Counted from the stretch's first letter, positions 43,378 to 52,871 are shown. The stretch: DNA of 64,000 bases from Burkholderia catarinensis (GCF_001883705.2 NZ_MDEQ02000002.1:186001-250000); one strand, 5' to 3'. Made by a program: numbers and translations. The notes: a model not told the origin generated them from the sequence alone.

Positions 43378-44514
43378 ATGAAGCCAGGCTTCCGCATTGC
43401 CATCGTCGGGGGCGGGCCGGGCGGCCTCACGCTCGCCCGCCTGCTGACCCTCGGCGGAATCGACGCGATCGTGTACGAACGCGACGCCGACCCGCTCGAA
43501 CGCCCGCAGGGCGGCACGTTGGACCTGCACGAGGAGTCGGGCCTGCTGGCGCTCGCGCAGGCCGGCCTGACCGATGCGTTCCTGGCCGTCGCGCGCTACG
43601 AGGATCAGGGCTCGCGCCTGCTCGATCGAGCGGGCCGCGTGCTATTCGATGACGACGGCGCCGGCGGCAACCGGCCCGAGGTCGACCGCACCGCATTGCG
43701 CGCGCTGCTGCTCGACGCGTTGCCGCCGGATTGCGTGCAATGGGGCCGCACGGTGCGCGAAGTCCGCATGCAGCCCGACGGGCGCGCGATGCTGGTGTTC
43801 GAGCACGGGACGGAAGGTCCGTTCGATCTCGTGGTCGGCGCCGACGGCGCGTGGTCGCGGGTCCGTCCGCTGCTGTCGCTGTATCAGCCGCAGTACAGCG
43901 GCCTCATGTTCATCGAATTCGGCATCGACGACATCGATCGGCAACATCCGGCGCTGTCGCGCCTCGTCGGCCGCGGCAAGATCCGCGTACACGGGAACGG
44001 CAAGGCGATCATCGCGCAACGCAACGGGCACGCGCACGTGCGCGGCCATGCGATCTTTCGCGTACCGCTCGACTGGGTCGCGCGGCGTTTCGACTTCGCG
44101 GCGCCGGATGCGATGCGCGCCGCGCTGGTCGCCGAATTCGACGGCTTCGCCGACGCATTCCACGATCTGTTCCGTGCCAGCGGCGACCGGTTCGCCGAGC
44201 GGCCGATCTTCGCGCTGCCGGTCGGGCATTGCTGGGCGCATCGCCGCGGCGTCACGCTGATCGGCGACGCCGCGCATGTGATGTCGCCGTTCGGCGGCGA
44301 AGGCGTGAACAACGCGATGCGCGACGCGGCCGAACTCGCGGCCGGCCTCATCGCCGATGTCGACCGCGACGCAGCCGTTGCGGCGTTCGAGCAGCACATG
44401 TTCGCGCGCGTGACCGAATCGGCGCGGGAAGCCGCCGATGCCGCCGCGACGCAGCTTTCGCACGACGCCGAAGCGCTGACCCTCGCGCGGTATCGCGACC
44501 TGCACGCGGCCTGA
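43378..44514 (+). CDS. FAD-dependent monooxygenase, TetX-like
   Basis: 378 residues. FAD-binding GGGPGGLTLARLL (residues 9-21), the E-A-D acidic strand YERDAD, DLVVGADGAWSRVR (DG motif), and the second FAD motif LIGDAAHVMSPFGGEGVNNAMRDA. The HEESGLLAL region also fits tetracycline-inactivating and related aromatic hydroxylases. Substrate unknown. I chose the ATG at 43378; the one at 43354 lies in the second operator palindrome. Confidence 0.88.
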   Translation: MKPGFRIAIVGGGPGGLTLARLLTLGGIDAIVYERDADPLERPQGGTLDLHEESGLLALAQAGLTDAFLAVARYEDQGSRLLDRAGRVLFDDDGAGGNRPEVDRTALRALLLDALPPDCVQWGRTVREVRMQPDGRAMLVFEHGTEGPFDLVVGADGAWSRVRPLLSLYQPQYSGLMFIEFGIDDIDRQHPALSRLVGRGKIRVHGNGKAIIAQRNGHAHVRGHAIFRVPLDWVARRFDFAAPDAMRAALVAEFDGFADAFHDLFRASGDRFAERPIFALPVGHCWAHRRGVTLIGDAAHVMSPFGGEGVNNAMRDAAELAAGLIADVDRDAAVAAFEQHMFARVTESAREAADAAATQLSHDAEALTLARYRDLHAA

Positions 44515-44623
44515 GCGGCGCACGCCCGGCGCATCGGCATCCACGTTTCGGGCCGACGTGAAACGTCTCGCGGCATCGCGCCTCTACAGTGGGCGCCGTG
44601 ATCAACACTTCCGGGAGCCCGCC

Positions 44624-45061
44624 ATGACACACGCCGACGCCGACGCCGATGCCCGGCGCATCCATGAAAACTGGCACGCGGCCGTCGTCGCCCGCGACCT
44701 CGATGCGCTGATGGCGCTGTATGCGGACGACGCGGTGCTCGAAACGCCGCTCGTCGTCGTCACGCTGCCCGCGCACGGCTCGGGCGTGCTGCACGGCAAG
44801 GCCGCGATCGGCGAATTCTTCGCGGCCGGCCTGCGCAATCCGGGCAACCGGCTCGGGCGCTGGTACAGGACCGGGCTGTTCTTCTCGAACGGCCGGCAGC
44901 TCACTTGGGAATATCCGCGCGCAACGCCGGAAGGCGACCAGGTCGATCTCGTCGAGGTGATGGACCTGCGCGACGGGCTGATCGCGCATCATCGCGTGTA
45001 CTGGGGATGGGTCGGATTCATGGCGCTGCGGGCCGCCACGCCGGCACCCGACCGCGCATGA
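44624..45061 (+). CDS. NTF2-like / SnoaL-fold protein
   Basis: 145 residues. RIHENWHAAVVARDLDALMALYADDAVLETP is the typical first half of a SnoaL-like cone fold, ending VDLVEVMDLRDGLIAHHRVYWGW. GGGAGCCCGCC precedes the ATG at 44624. Its stop overlaps the MFS start (ATGA), so the two are cotranslated. Function unknown; related folds act as isomerases or hydrolases. Confidence 0.8.
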   Translation: MTHADADADARRIHENWHAAVVARDLDALMALYADDAVLETPLVVVTLPAHGSGVLHGKAAIGEFFAAGLRNPGNRLGRWYRTGLFFSNGRQLTWEYPRATPEGDQVDLVEVMDLRDGLIAHHRVYWGWVGFMALRAATPAPDRA

Positions 45062-46464
45062 CGGCCGCCACGCCGAACCGGGCCGCTGCCCGCCGCGTGC
45101 TCGCCGCGACCTGCGTGAGCTACACGCTCGTGCTGCTCGACGCGTCCATCGTCAACGTCGCGCTCACCGACATCGCGCACACGTTCGGCAGCCACGTAGC
45201 CGGCCTGCAGTGGATAGTGAACGCTTACACGCTCGCGTTCGCGAGCCTGCTGATGACGGGCGGCACGCTCGGAGACCGGCTCGGCGACCGCACCGTCTAC
45301 GTCGCGGGGCTGGCGGTATTCGTCGCCGCGTCAGCGCTGTGCGGCATCGCGCCGAACCTCCCGGCGCTCGCCATCGCCCGTGCGTTGCAAGGCGTCGGCA
45401 GCGCGATGCTGGTGCCCTGCTCGCTCGCGCTGATCAACCGTGCATTCCCCGAGCCGGCCGCGCGCGCGTCGGCGATCAGCCTGTGGATGGGCTGCGGCGG
45501 CATCGCGATGGCGTCGGGCCCGCTGATCGGCGGCCTGCTGATCGATCTGTTCGGATGGCGCAGCCTCTTCTTCGTGAACCTGCCGCTCGGGCTCGCCGGC
45601 GTCTGGCTCGGCCGCACGGTCGCGCGCGCCACCGTCGACACCTCGCGGCATTTCGATTGGGGCGGCCAGGCGGCGGCCGTCGTCGCGATCGCGGCGCTGA
45701 TCGGCACGCTGATCGAAGGCCCGTCGCTCGGCTGGCGCTCTGCGCCGATCGTCATCGGCGCGACGGTGAGCCTCGTTGCATGGATCGCGTTCATCGCGAT
45801 CGAAGCGCGGCGCCGCGAACCGATGCTGCCGCTCGCGTTCTTCCGCAACCGGCTGTTCGCGGCGTCGACGTTCGTGTCGATGGCGTCGGCGTTCGTATTC
45901 TATGGCTTGCTGTTCGTGCTCAGCCTGTTCTATCGGCAGATCCGCGGCGCGAGCCCGCTCGACACGGGGCTCGCGTTCCTGCCGATGACCGCGATGGTCG
46001 CGCTCGGCGGGCTGTGCTCGGGACGGCTGGTGGCGCGCTTCGGTGCGCGCGGCACGATGTGCGCGGCGTTTGGACTCTATGCGGCCGGCGCGGTCGGCAT
46101 GACGGGCATCGGTGCGGCGACGCCCGCGTGGCTCGCCGTCGCGCCGATGCTCGCGATCGGCTTCGCATCGGGATTCATCTCGCCGGCCGCGACATCGCCG
46201 GCGCTCGGGACGGTCGACCGGCACCGCGCCGGCGTGGCAGCGGCCGCGCTGAACGCGGCGCGGCAGAGTGGGTCGGCGCTCGGTGTGGCGATCTTCGGCG
46301 CGTGCATCGCGACGCTGCAGCCGTTTCCGGCCGCGATGCGGGTGGCGCTGGGCATCGCGACCGGATTGTCGGCACTTGCCGCGGCGACATGGTGGATCAC
46401 GGCGCGGCCGGCACCGGCAACCGGCGACCCGGCCGCGCATCTGCGGACCGCCACGCGTCGCTAG
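45058..46464 (+). CDS. MFS transporter, DHA2 (EmrB/QacA) family
   Basis: 468 residues, 14-TM layout. Marks: LLDASIVNVALTDI (motif D1), TGGTLGDRLGDRTVYVAG (motif A), GPLIGGLLIDLFGWRSLFFVNLPLG (motif C). The ATG at 45058 overlaps the NTF2-like stop. Likely drug or metabolite efflux. Confidence 0.9.
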   Translation: MTAATPNRAAARRVLAATCVSYTLVLLDASIVNVALTDIAHTFGSHVAGLQWIVNAYTLAFASLLMTGGTLGDRLGDRTVYVAGLAVFVAASALCGIAPNLPALAIARALQGVGSAMLVPCSLALINRAFPEPAARASAISLWMGCGGIAMASGPLIGGLLIDLFGWRSLFFVNLPLGLAGVWLGRTVARATVDTSRHFDWGGQAAAVVAIAALIGTLIEGPSLGWRSAPIVIGATVSLVAWIAFIAIEARRREPMLPLAFFRNRLFAASTFVSMASAFVFYGLLFVLSLFYRQIRGASPLDTGLAFLPMTAMVALGGLCSGRLVARFGARGTMCAAFGLYAAGAVGMTGIGAATPAWLAVAPMLAIGFASGFISPAATSPALGTVDRHRAGVAAAALNAARQSGSALGVAIFGACIATLQPFPAAMRVALGIATGLSALAAATWWITARPAPATGDPAAHLRTATRR

Positions 46465-46523
46465 CAAACGCGTCGGCAGACGCACCCGTCGCGCGTCGTC
46501 ACCGGCTCAACGCCGCATTCCGC

Positions 46524-47144
46524 TCACGCGACATACATCGCGACACTGACGAACTGGCACAGGCTGCCGGCCAGCACGAAAAGGTGCCAGATACCGTGCC
46601 CGTGGCGGATGCGTTCGTCGTTGATGAAGAAGTAGATCCCCACGCTGTAGATGACGCCGCCGGCCACGAGCCATGCGGTGCCCACCGGCGGCAGCGCATG
46701 GATCAGCGGACGCACCGCGACGAGCGCCAGCCAGCCCATCAGCACATACAGGATCATCGACAGCATGCGCGTGCGCCGCCCGAGCGTCAGCTCCTGCACG
46801 ATGCCCAGCACGGCCAGCCCCCAGCTCACGCCGAACAGCGACCAGCCCCACGGGCCGCGCAGCGTGACGAGGGTGAATGGCGTGTAGCTGCCGGCAATCA
46901 GCAGGTAGATCGCCGAATGGTCGCACTTCTGCAGAATGGCTTTCAGGCGCGGGTTGCGCACGCTGTGGTACAGCGTCGAAATCGCGTAGAGCAGGATCAG
47001 CATCGCGCCGTACACGCTGAAGCTCACCACCTTGTACGGGTCGCCTTCGAGCGCGCCCATCGTCACGAGCGCCACGAGGCCAGCCACCGACAGCACCGCG
47101 CCGATGAGGTGGGAAATGCTGTTGAAACGCTCACCGACATGCAC
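46524..47144 (-). CDS. Hemolysin III-like membrane protein (PAQR family)
   Basis: 206 residues, seven hydrophobic segments. FNSISHLIGAVLSVAGL, STLYHSV, CDHSAIYLLIAGSYTPF and the C-terminal HGIWHLFVLAGSL hold the conserved PAQR histidines. Start: GTG at 47144, with AGGAG eight bases upstream; a longer form would start at 47228. Biological role unclear despite the name. Confidence 0.85.
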   Translation of the reverse strand: MHVGERFNSISHLIGAVLSVAGLVALVTMGALEGDPYKVVSFSVYGAMLILLYAISTLYHSVRNPRLKAILQKCDHSAIYLLIAGSYTPFTLVTLRGPWGWSLFGVSWGLAVLGIVQELTLGRRTRMLSMILYVLMGWLALVAVRPLIHALPPVGTAWLVAGGVIYSVGIYFFINDERIRHGHGIWHLFVLAGSLCQFVSVAMYVA

Positions 47145-47306
47145 GACGTGTTCTCCTGCGCGGGTCCATCGGGAAAAAAGAACTCCATGATACCGGCGGC
47201 CGGATTTTGCCGTGCTGCGCGCGGGCAAGCGGCGACGCGAGCGCCGCGCGTTGCGCGCCGCGGGCCTGCCAGATAAAAAGCGCCATGACTTCCGTCATGG
47301 CAGCCG

Positions 47307-47693
47307 TCAACGCTCGTTGCCTGCCGGCGCTTCCCACTCGGCCACGAGCTTCAGCAGGCCGGGAAAGCGCAAGTCGAGATCTTCCGTGCGCACGCGGCTG
47401 CGCCGCTCGAGCCCGTATTGACGCTGGCGCAGCACGCCCGCGTCGCGCAGTGCCTTGAAATGATGGGTAAGCGACGATTTCGGGCGATCGAAGCCGAACC
47501 AGCCGCAAGGATGATCGTAAGCTTCGGATTCCAGCATCAGCTTCCGCACGATCGTCAGCCGCAGCGGATCGGCCAGCGCGCCAAGAATGGTTTCGAGGCG
47601 AAGCTCGGCGACACCCGGCTCCGGCAGCGGATCGGGCAAATCCGCAGGCACCGGCGCGATGCCGGCCGCACGTTCATGGTTGACTCGTTTCAT
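47307..47693 (-). CDS. ArsR-type winged HTH regulator
   Basis: 128 residues. ETILGALADPLRLTIVRKLMLES, then KSSLTHHFKALRDAGVLRQR, is the HTH with wing RQYGLERRSRVR. Divergent from the MFS gene at 47772 across a 47-bp palindrome centred at 47736. ATG at 47693 and GTG at 47699 are alternative starts. Confidence 0.87.
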   Translation of the reverse strand: MKRVNHERAAGIAPVPADLPDPLPEPGVAELRLETILGALADPLRLTIVRKLMLESEAYDHPCGWFGFDRPKSSLTHHFKALRDAGVLRQRQYGLERRSRVRTEDLDLRFPGLLKLVAEWEAPAGNER

Positions 47694-47712
47694 GGGCACG
47701 ACTATATCACCC

Positions 47713-47759
47713 TGTACGAGTTTTTTCGAACTACGCTATAGTTCGAAAAAACTCGTACA
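47713..47759. promoter_or_regulatory. 47-bp palindrome (21-bp perfect arms), operator for the ArsR/MFS pair
   Basis: The left arm 47713-47733 starts TGTACGAGTTTTTTCG and is the exact reverse complement of the right arm at 47739-47759; a 5-base spacer separates them. It fills the gap between the divergent genes. It may be two overlapping dimer sites. Confidence 0.85.
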
Positions 47760-47771
47760 AGGAGTACGTTC

Positions 47772-48986
47772 ATGTCCGACACCGCCGTTCCCCAATCACG
47801 ACGCGCAGCGTCGCGTCGCGTGCCCCGCATGGCACACGCCGCCTGGATGGTCACCGCCGTGTTCATGCTGTCCAATTCGCCGACGCCGCTGTACGTTTCC
47901 TGGCAGCGCGCACTCGGTTTCTCGTCCGGCACGCTGACCGTCATCTTCGCGCTCTACATCGCCGGCCTGCTGGGTACGCTGCTCGTCGCCGGCCAGCTTT
48001 CGGACCGTTACGGGCGCAAGCCGGTCCTGCTGCCCGGCCTCGTCGCGGCGCTGATCGCGTGCGCGTTGTTCGCGACCGCGTCGTCTGTCGCGATGCTCGC
48101 GGTCGCCCGCTTGCTGACGGGCATCGCGGTCGGTGTCATCGTGTCGGCGGGCATGGCGTCGGTGATCGATCTCGCGGGCGCCGAACGGCGCAAGGCCGCG
48201 CTGCTCGCGTCGGTGGCCATGGTGTTCGGTGCGGGGCTCGGACCATTGCTCGCCGGGATTGCCGCGCAAAACACCGCGTATCCGGTCGCCCTCGTCTTCG
48301 GCGGCGAGTTCGTGATTCTGCTGAGCGCGTTGGCCGTCGCCCTGCGGCTGCCGAGCAACCGGCCCGCGCAGGCGCGAAGCGACGCGCCGCTGCTACATCT
48401 GCCGTCAGTACCGGCGCACAACCGGCGCCATGTCGCCAGCGGAATCGCCGTGTTCGGGCCGGGCATCACCGCGACCTCCTTCGTGCTCGCGTTGGGTCCG
48501 TCGTTGCTGGCGCGCCTTCTTCACGTCCGCAGCCCGCTGCTCGCGGGCGGGATGGCCTGCGCGATGTTCGTCACCGCCGCCGGGGTCCAGTTCGTCGCGC
48601 GGCGCGGATCGACCCGTACGACGTTCGTTGCCGGCACGATCGCCACCATGCTGTCGATGATGATGCTGTGCATCGCCGTGCATGCGTCGTCGGCCGCCGT
48701 CCTCGTCGCGGCGGCGCTCTTCGCGGGCGCGGGACAAGGTCTCGGGCAGCTCGGCGGCCTGACCCTGATCGGCCTGCATGTATCGGATGCACGGCGCGCC
48801 GAGGCGAACGCCGTCATGAACATCGGCGGCTACCTCCCGGCGGGACTGATGCCCGTGATGACCGGGTACGCGATCGATCGTGTCGGCTTAACGGCAGGCG
48901 CGACCGGTTTTGCCGTCGCATTGGCGATGATCGCGCTCGCCGCGGGTGCGGCTGCTGCGCTTGCGCTCCGTCACGACAACGACTGA
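47772..48986 (+). CDS. MFS transporter
   Basis: 404 residues, 12 hydrophobic segments. Motif A: GQLSDRYGRKPVLLPGL; also NSPTPLYVSWQRALGFS. AAGGAG lies before the ATG. Under likely control of the divergent ArsR-type regulator, so efflux of a regulator-sensed compound is likely. Confidence 0.88.
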   Translation: MSDTAVPQSRRAASRRVPRMAHAAWMVTAVFMLSNSPTPLYVSWQRALGFSSGTLTVIFALYIAGLLGTLLVAGQLSDRYGRKPVLLPGLVAALIACALFATASSVAMLAVARLLTGIAVGVIVSAGMASVIDLAGAERRKAALLASVAMVFGAGLGPLLAGIAAQNTAYPVALVFGGEFVILLSALAVALRLPSNRPAQARSDAPLLHLPSVPAHNRRHVASGIAVFGPGITATSFVLALGPSLLARLLHVRSPLLAGGMACAMFVTAAGVQFVARRGSTRTTFVAGTIATMLSMMMLCIAVHASSAAVLVAAALFAGAGQGLGQLGGLTLIGLHVSDARRAEANAVMNIGGYLPAGLMPVMTGYAIDRVGLTAGATGFAVALAMIALAAGAAAALALRHDND

Positions 48987-49060
48987 AGGTCGCGACGGCT
49001 GACCACGGCCGCACGCGAGGGCATGCGTTGCACAAGCCCATCGCCTTGCACCAACATGAA

Positions 49061-49094
49061 AAAGGCGCCATGGCTTGCACGCCATGACGCCTTT
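49061..49094 (+). terminator. Terminator after the MFS gene
   Basis: AAAGGCGCCATGGC pairs with GCCATGACGCCTTT (one mismatch) across TTGCAC, followed by TTCGCTT; an A-run on the other strand lets it serve the convergent gene at 49122. Confidence 0.85.
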
Positions 49095-49121
49095 TCGCTT
49101 CGTTCGCGCCGTTTCACGCGC

Positions 49122-49328
49122 TCAACAACACTTCCCTGCCCCCGACCCGTATCGCGCATTCTGACGCTCGCGGAAAAATTCCTCGTACGTCATCGGCTCG
49201 CGGTCCGGATGGGTCTCGCGCATGTGCGCGACGTAGGTGTCGTAGTCGGGCAGGCCAACCATCAGCCGCAACGCCTGCCCGAGGTAACGCCCCGCGCTGC
49301 GCAGGTCGCTGCCAAGATCGCTGAACAT
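49122..49328 (-). CDS. YbdD/YjiX family small protein
   Basis: 68 residues ending in the characteristic KCC. The body [47 protein letters not shown] is typical of this CstA-partner family. It follows cstA by 12 bases on the same strand and is probably part of the transporter operon. Confidence 0.93.
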   Translation of the reverse strand: MFSDLGSDLRSAGRYLGQALRLMVGLPDYDTYVAHMRETHPDREPMTYEEFFRERQNARYGSGAGKCC

Positions 49329-49340
49329 CGCGGCCTCCCC

Positions 49341-51419
49341 TTAACGTCCGCTGCCGAGCGCCTGCGCGGCCGGCATCGCTTCGTACGGCGTCTCGCGCAC
49401 GGTCGGCTTCGACTCGCGGCGCGCGCGCAGCACGGCAATCACGCCGTACACCGCGATGCTCACGACGACGAAGATGAACAGGCCGGCCAGCGCCGCATCG
49501 ATGTAGTCGTTGAAGATGATCCGCTGCATCTGCGCGATCGACTTCGCCGGCGCGAGCACCTTGCCTTCGTCCACCGCGGCCTGCAGCTTCGCGGCGTGCG
49601 CGAGGAAGCTGACCCTCGGGTTCGCATCGAAGATCTTCTGCCAGCCGGCCGTCAGCGTGCAGATCAGGAGCCATGCGGTCGGCACGAGCGTCACCCACGC
49701 GTAGCGCTCGCGCTTCATCTTGAACAGCACGACGGTGCCGAGCACCAGCGCGATCGCGGCGAGCATCTGGTTCGAGATGCCGAACAGCGGCCACAACGTA
49801 TTGATGCCGCCGAGCGGATCGACCACGCCCTGGTACAGGAAGTAGCCCCATGCAGCCACGCACAGCGCGGTGGCGACCAGGTTCGCGGGCAGCGACTCGG
49901 TGCGCTTGAGTGCCGGGTGGAACGTGCCGAGCAGATCCTGCAGCATGAAGCGGCCCGCGCGCGTGCCGGCGTCGACGGCCGTCAGGATGAACAGCGCCTC
50001 GAACAGGATCGCGAAGTGATACCAGAACGCCATCATCGCTTCGCCGCCGATCACCTGGTGCAGGATGTGCGCCATGCCGACGGCCAGCGTCGGCGCGCCG
50101 CCCGCGCGCGCGATGATCGTCGTCTCGCCGACGGCCTTCGCGGTCTGCGTGAGCATGTCGGGCGTCAGTACGAAGCCCCACTGCGTCACGGTGTTCGCGA
50201 CGGCTTCAGGCGTCGAGCCGAGCACGGCGGCCGGCGCGTTCATCGCGAAGTAGATGCCCGGCTCGATCACGCACGCGGCGACCAGCGCCATGATCGCGAC
50301 GAACGATTCCATCAGCATCGCGCCGTAGCCGATGAAGCGCGCGTTGGTTTCGTTGTCGATCAGCTTCGGCGTCGTGCCCGACGAAATCAGTGCGTGGAAG
50401 CCCGACACCGCGCCGCACGCGATCGTGATGAACAGGAACGGGAACAGGTTGCCCGACCACACGGGGCCCGTGCCGTCGACGAACTTCGTCAGCGCGGGCA
50501 TCTTCAGTTCCGGCGCGACGACCAGGATGCCGATCGCGAGGCCGAGGATCGTGCCGATCTTCAGGAACGTCGACAGGTAGTCGCGCGGTGCGAGCAGCAG
50601 CCACACCGGCAGCACCGATGCGACGAAACCGTAGCCGATCAGGATCCACGTGAGCTGCGTGCCGTTGAACGTGAACCATGCGGCGAGCGTCGGCGAATCG
50701 TGCACGTGCTGGCCGAACGCGATCGACGCCATCAGCAGCACGAAGCCGATGATCGACACTTCGCCGATGCGGCCCGGACGGATGTAGCGCGTATAGATGC
50801 CCATGAACAGCGCGATCGGAATCGTCGCGGCGACGGTGAACGTGCCCCACGGCGAATTCGTCAGCGCCTTCACGACGATCAGTGCGAGCACCGCGAGGAT
50901 GATCACCATGATCAGGAACGCGCCGAACAGCGCGATCACGCCGGGCACCGTGCCGAGCTCCATCTTGACGAGATCGCCGAGCGAGCGGCCGTCGCGGCGC
51001 GTCGAGATGAACAGCACGATGAAATCCTGCACCGCGCCGGCGAACACGACGCCGGCCAGGATCCACAGCATGCCGGGCGTGTAGCCCATCTGCGCGGCGA
51101 GCACGGGCCCGACGAGCGGCCCCGCGCCGGCGATCGCGGCGAAGTGATGGCCGAACAGCACGTACTTGTTGGTCGGCACGTAGTCGAGGCCGTCGTTGTA
51201 CTTGACCGCCGGCGTCATCCGCAGCCCGTCGAGCTGCATGACCTTGCTGGCGATGAAACGGCTGTAGAAGCGATACGCGATCAGATACACGCAGACAGCG
51301 GCGATCACGATCCAGAGGGCACTGACGCGCTCGCCGTGCGCGAGTGCGATCGTTCCGAACGAGAACGCGCCGAGCAGCGCGACCGCGATCCAGAGCAGGG
51401 TGCTGGAAGCCCGATTCAT
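49341..51419 (-). CDS. cstA: Carbon starvation protein CstA (pyruvate/peptide transporter)
   Basis: 692 residues with about 16 hydrophobic segments. Begins NRASSTLLWIAVALLGAFSFG; GPVLAAQMGYTPGMLWIL, LISSGTTPKLIDNETNARFIGYGAMLMES and DAGTRAGRFMLQDLLG are family marks. CstA/BtsT transporters import pyruvate or peptides. The ATG at 51419 was chosen over a frame extension to 51473 because GGAGACCAGGAGACG precedes it. Confidence 0.93.
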   Translation of the reverse strand: MNRASSTLLWIAVALLGAFSFGTIALAHGERVSALWIVIAAVCVYLIAYRFYSRFIASKVMQLDGLRMTPAVKYNDGLDYVPTNKYVLFGHHFAAIAGAGPLVGPVLAAQMGYTPGMLWILAGVVFAGAVQDFIVLFISTRRDGRSLGDLVKMELGTVPGVIALFGAFLIMVIILAVLALIVVKALTNSPWGTFTVAATIPIALFMGIYTRYIRPGRIGEVSIIGFVLLMASIAFGQHVHDSPTLAAWFTFNGTQLTWILIGYGFVASVLPVWLLLAPRDYLSTFLKIGTILGLAIGILVVAPELKMPALTKFVDGTGPVWSGNLFPFLFITIACGAVSGFHALISSGTTPKLIDNETNARFIGYGAMLMESFVAIMALVAACVIEPGIYFAMNAPAAVLGSTPEAVANTVTQWGFVLTPDMLTQTAKAVGETTIIARAGGAPTLAVGMAHILHQVIGGEAMMAFWYHFAILFEALFILTAVDAGTRAGRFMLQDLLGTFHPALKRTESLPANLVATALCVAAWGYFLYQGVVDPLGGINTLWPLFGISNQMLAAIALVLGTVVLFKMKRERYAWVTLVPTAWLLICTLTAGWQKIFDANPRVSFLAHAAKLQAAVDEGKVLAPAKSIAQMQRIIFNDYIDAALAGLFIFVVVSIAVYGVIAVLRARRESKPTVRETPYEAMPAAQALGSGR

Positions 51420-51776
51420 GGCGTCTCCTGGTCTCCAATATGGTTTTGATGGCATGCGGCGAAGTGGCCGCACACGCGTGACGTCGATGCGTCGTGCCGC
51501 AGTCTCGCAGAGACCGCGGCAATGGGCCGTAGTATTCCGTGCGACGGGGGCGGCTTACAAGCGGTTAACTACGTACGCGGAGCTACGTAGAATTACGTAG
51601 AGCAGGACGGTGCTGGAGCAACTTTGGCCGCCGTTGTGCCGGTCGGTACAATCTCGGCCCCTCTCCAGCGAAAGGTTCGTTGGGTACAGCTATTTCAGTA
51701 TTTTTTCGAATACTACTGAAAGCGGGAAATTTTCAGTAAAATCCATGGAATTACTGAAATTGGAATTGGACCGACC
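51420..51776. other. Divergent regulatory region of cstA and the nucleotidyltransferase-fold gene
   Basis: About 350 bases. The right half is clearly AT-rich against the genome background and holds two copies of an inverted repeat (listed separately). Left of it, TTAACTACGTACGCGGAGCTACGTAGAATTACGTAGA around 51567-51601 contains three copies of CTACGTA or its near-match, another potential regulator site. Confidence 0.55.
51693..51759. promoter_or_regulatory. Duplicated inverted repeat TTTCAGTA-N13-TACTGAAA
   Basis: TTTCAGTA at 51693-51700 and TACTGAAA at 51714-51721; the same pair recurs at 51731-51738 and 51752-51759, again with a 13-base gap. The two copies are 38 bp apart and end 17 bases before the gene start. 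The symmetry and duplication imply operator control. Confidence 0.75.
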
Positions 51777-52829
51777 ATGTTCCGATCGCGCCTCTACGAA
51801 CAGCACGACCAGGCGTACTGTTCTCAATTTGCCAATATCGAGCAGGCCGCCGCCGCTCAGGACGTAGTCCTTGTCGGCGCGCCGGGCACAATCATTCAGC
51901 ACAAGCGGGCCGGCGTCGCCTACTACGCGCGGCAATATATGGGGCCCGAAGGTAAGAAACAGGAAGAGAGTCTTGGCGGACCGCTAGGCGATCCTTCGGT
52001 TGAAGCCCGCGTGCAGGCCGTTCGCGAACGGATTGAAGTCAGCAAAAGCCTGATTGCGCGCATTCGAGAACTCGCCAAACTTGGGTTTCAGATCGCGGAC
52101 AACAAGACCTTTGCCACAATGGGCGTCCTGTTCAATCATGGGCTATTCCAGGCGGGCGCGGTCCTGATCGGCTCTCACGCGTATGCCATATTGCTCAATA
52201 GCGTCGGCATTAAAACCATCTCATACGAAACGGAAGACATCGACCTCGCACGAGGGCATCTGCTTGCCCTGGATAATGTTCCGACCGGCGGACTACTCTC
52301 CATCCTGAAGGAAACCGGCATCAATTTCGTCGAGGTTCCGCCAATGACGCGAGGTGCGCCGTCGACGTCCTTCAAGCAGGCGGGCGCTACACGGTTTCAT
52401 GTCGACCTGCTCGTTCCGTCAAAAGATGACACCTTTCCGATCGTCCCCGTCCCGGAATTGAACGCGCACGCGACCGGTTTGCCTTATCTGGCCTACTTGC
52501 TTGGCGAGTCGCAAATGGCCACCTTGATTTCGCGTCACGGCGCCGTGCCCGTGCGAGTGCCATCGCCGGCCAGATTCGCCATTCACAAACTGCTGGTGTC
52601 GAGGCTGCGAACCAGCATGCTGGTCAAATCCAGCAAGGACGTGCAGCAAGCGTGCGTATTGCTCGCGATGCTCGGGGAACACCGTACTGGCGACATCGAA
52701 GATGCATGCGCCGCTCTGCCAAGATCATCGCGCGCGCTTGCTCGCCGCGTACTACCGGAAGCGCGCCAGCTTCTGGAACCGGCGCACGGCGAAGCGCTGA
52801 TCGAACTCGAGACCGGCCTCAAGAAATAG
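51777..52829 (+). CDS. GSU2403-type nucleotidyltransferase-fold protein
   Basis: 350 residues. FHVDLLVPSK and VLIGSHAYAILLNSVGIK (GSxA-type motif), then TEDIDLARGH, suggest a minimal nucleotidyltransferase active site (G-S, then D-x-D). The layout fits the NTP_transf_8 (GSU2403) family. Codon use and base composition are less GC-rich than neighbours. There is no adjacent antitoxin-like gene, yet the upstream region carries operator-like repeats. Possible roles: toxin-like or defence-related nucleotidyl transfer; unproven. Confidence 0.7.
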   Translation: MFRSRLYEQHDQAYCSQFANIEQAAAAQDVVLVGAPGTIIQHKRAGVAYYARQYMGPEGKKQEESLGGPLGDPSVEARVQAVRERIEVSKSLIARIRELAKLGFQIADNKTFATMGVLFNHGLFQAGAVLIGSHAYAILLNSVGIKTISYETEDIDLARGHLLALDNVPTGGLLSILKETGINFVEVPPMTRGAPSTSFKQAGATRFHVDLLVPSKDDTFPIVPVPELNAHATGLPYLAYLLGESQMATLISRHGAVPVRVPSPARFAIHKLLVSRLRTSMLVKSSKDVQQACVLLAMLGEHRTGDIEDACAALPRSSRALARRVLPEARQLLEPAHGEALIELETGLKK

Positions 52830-52871
52830 AACCCGTCCAATCCATGCCCTCCGCCCGCGATTGCAGAAGAT

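Noticed and set aside
46466..46520. Hairpin after the DHA2 transporter
   Set aside because: The short GC-rich matches in this gap do not form a stable stem with a T-run, so I did not call a terminator.
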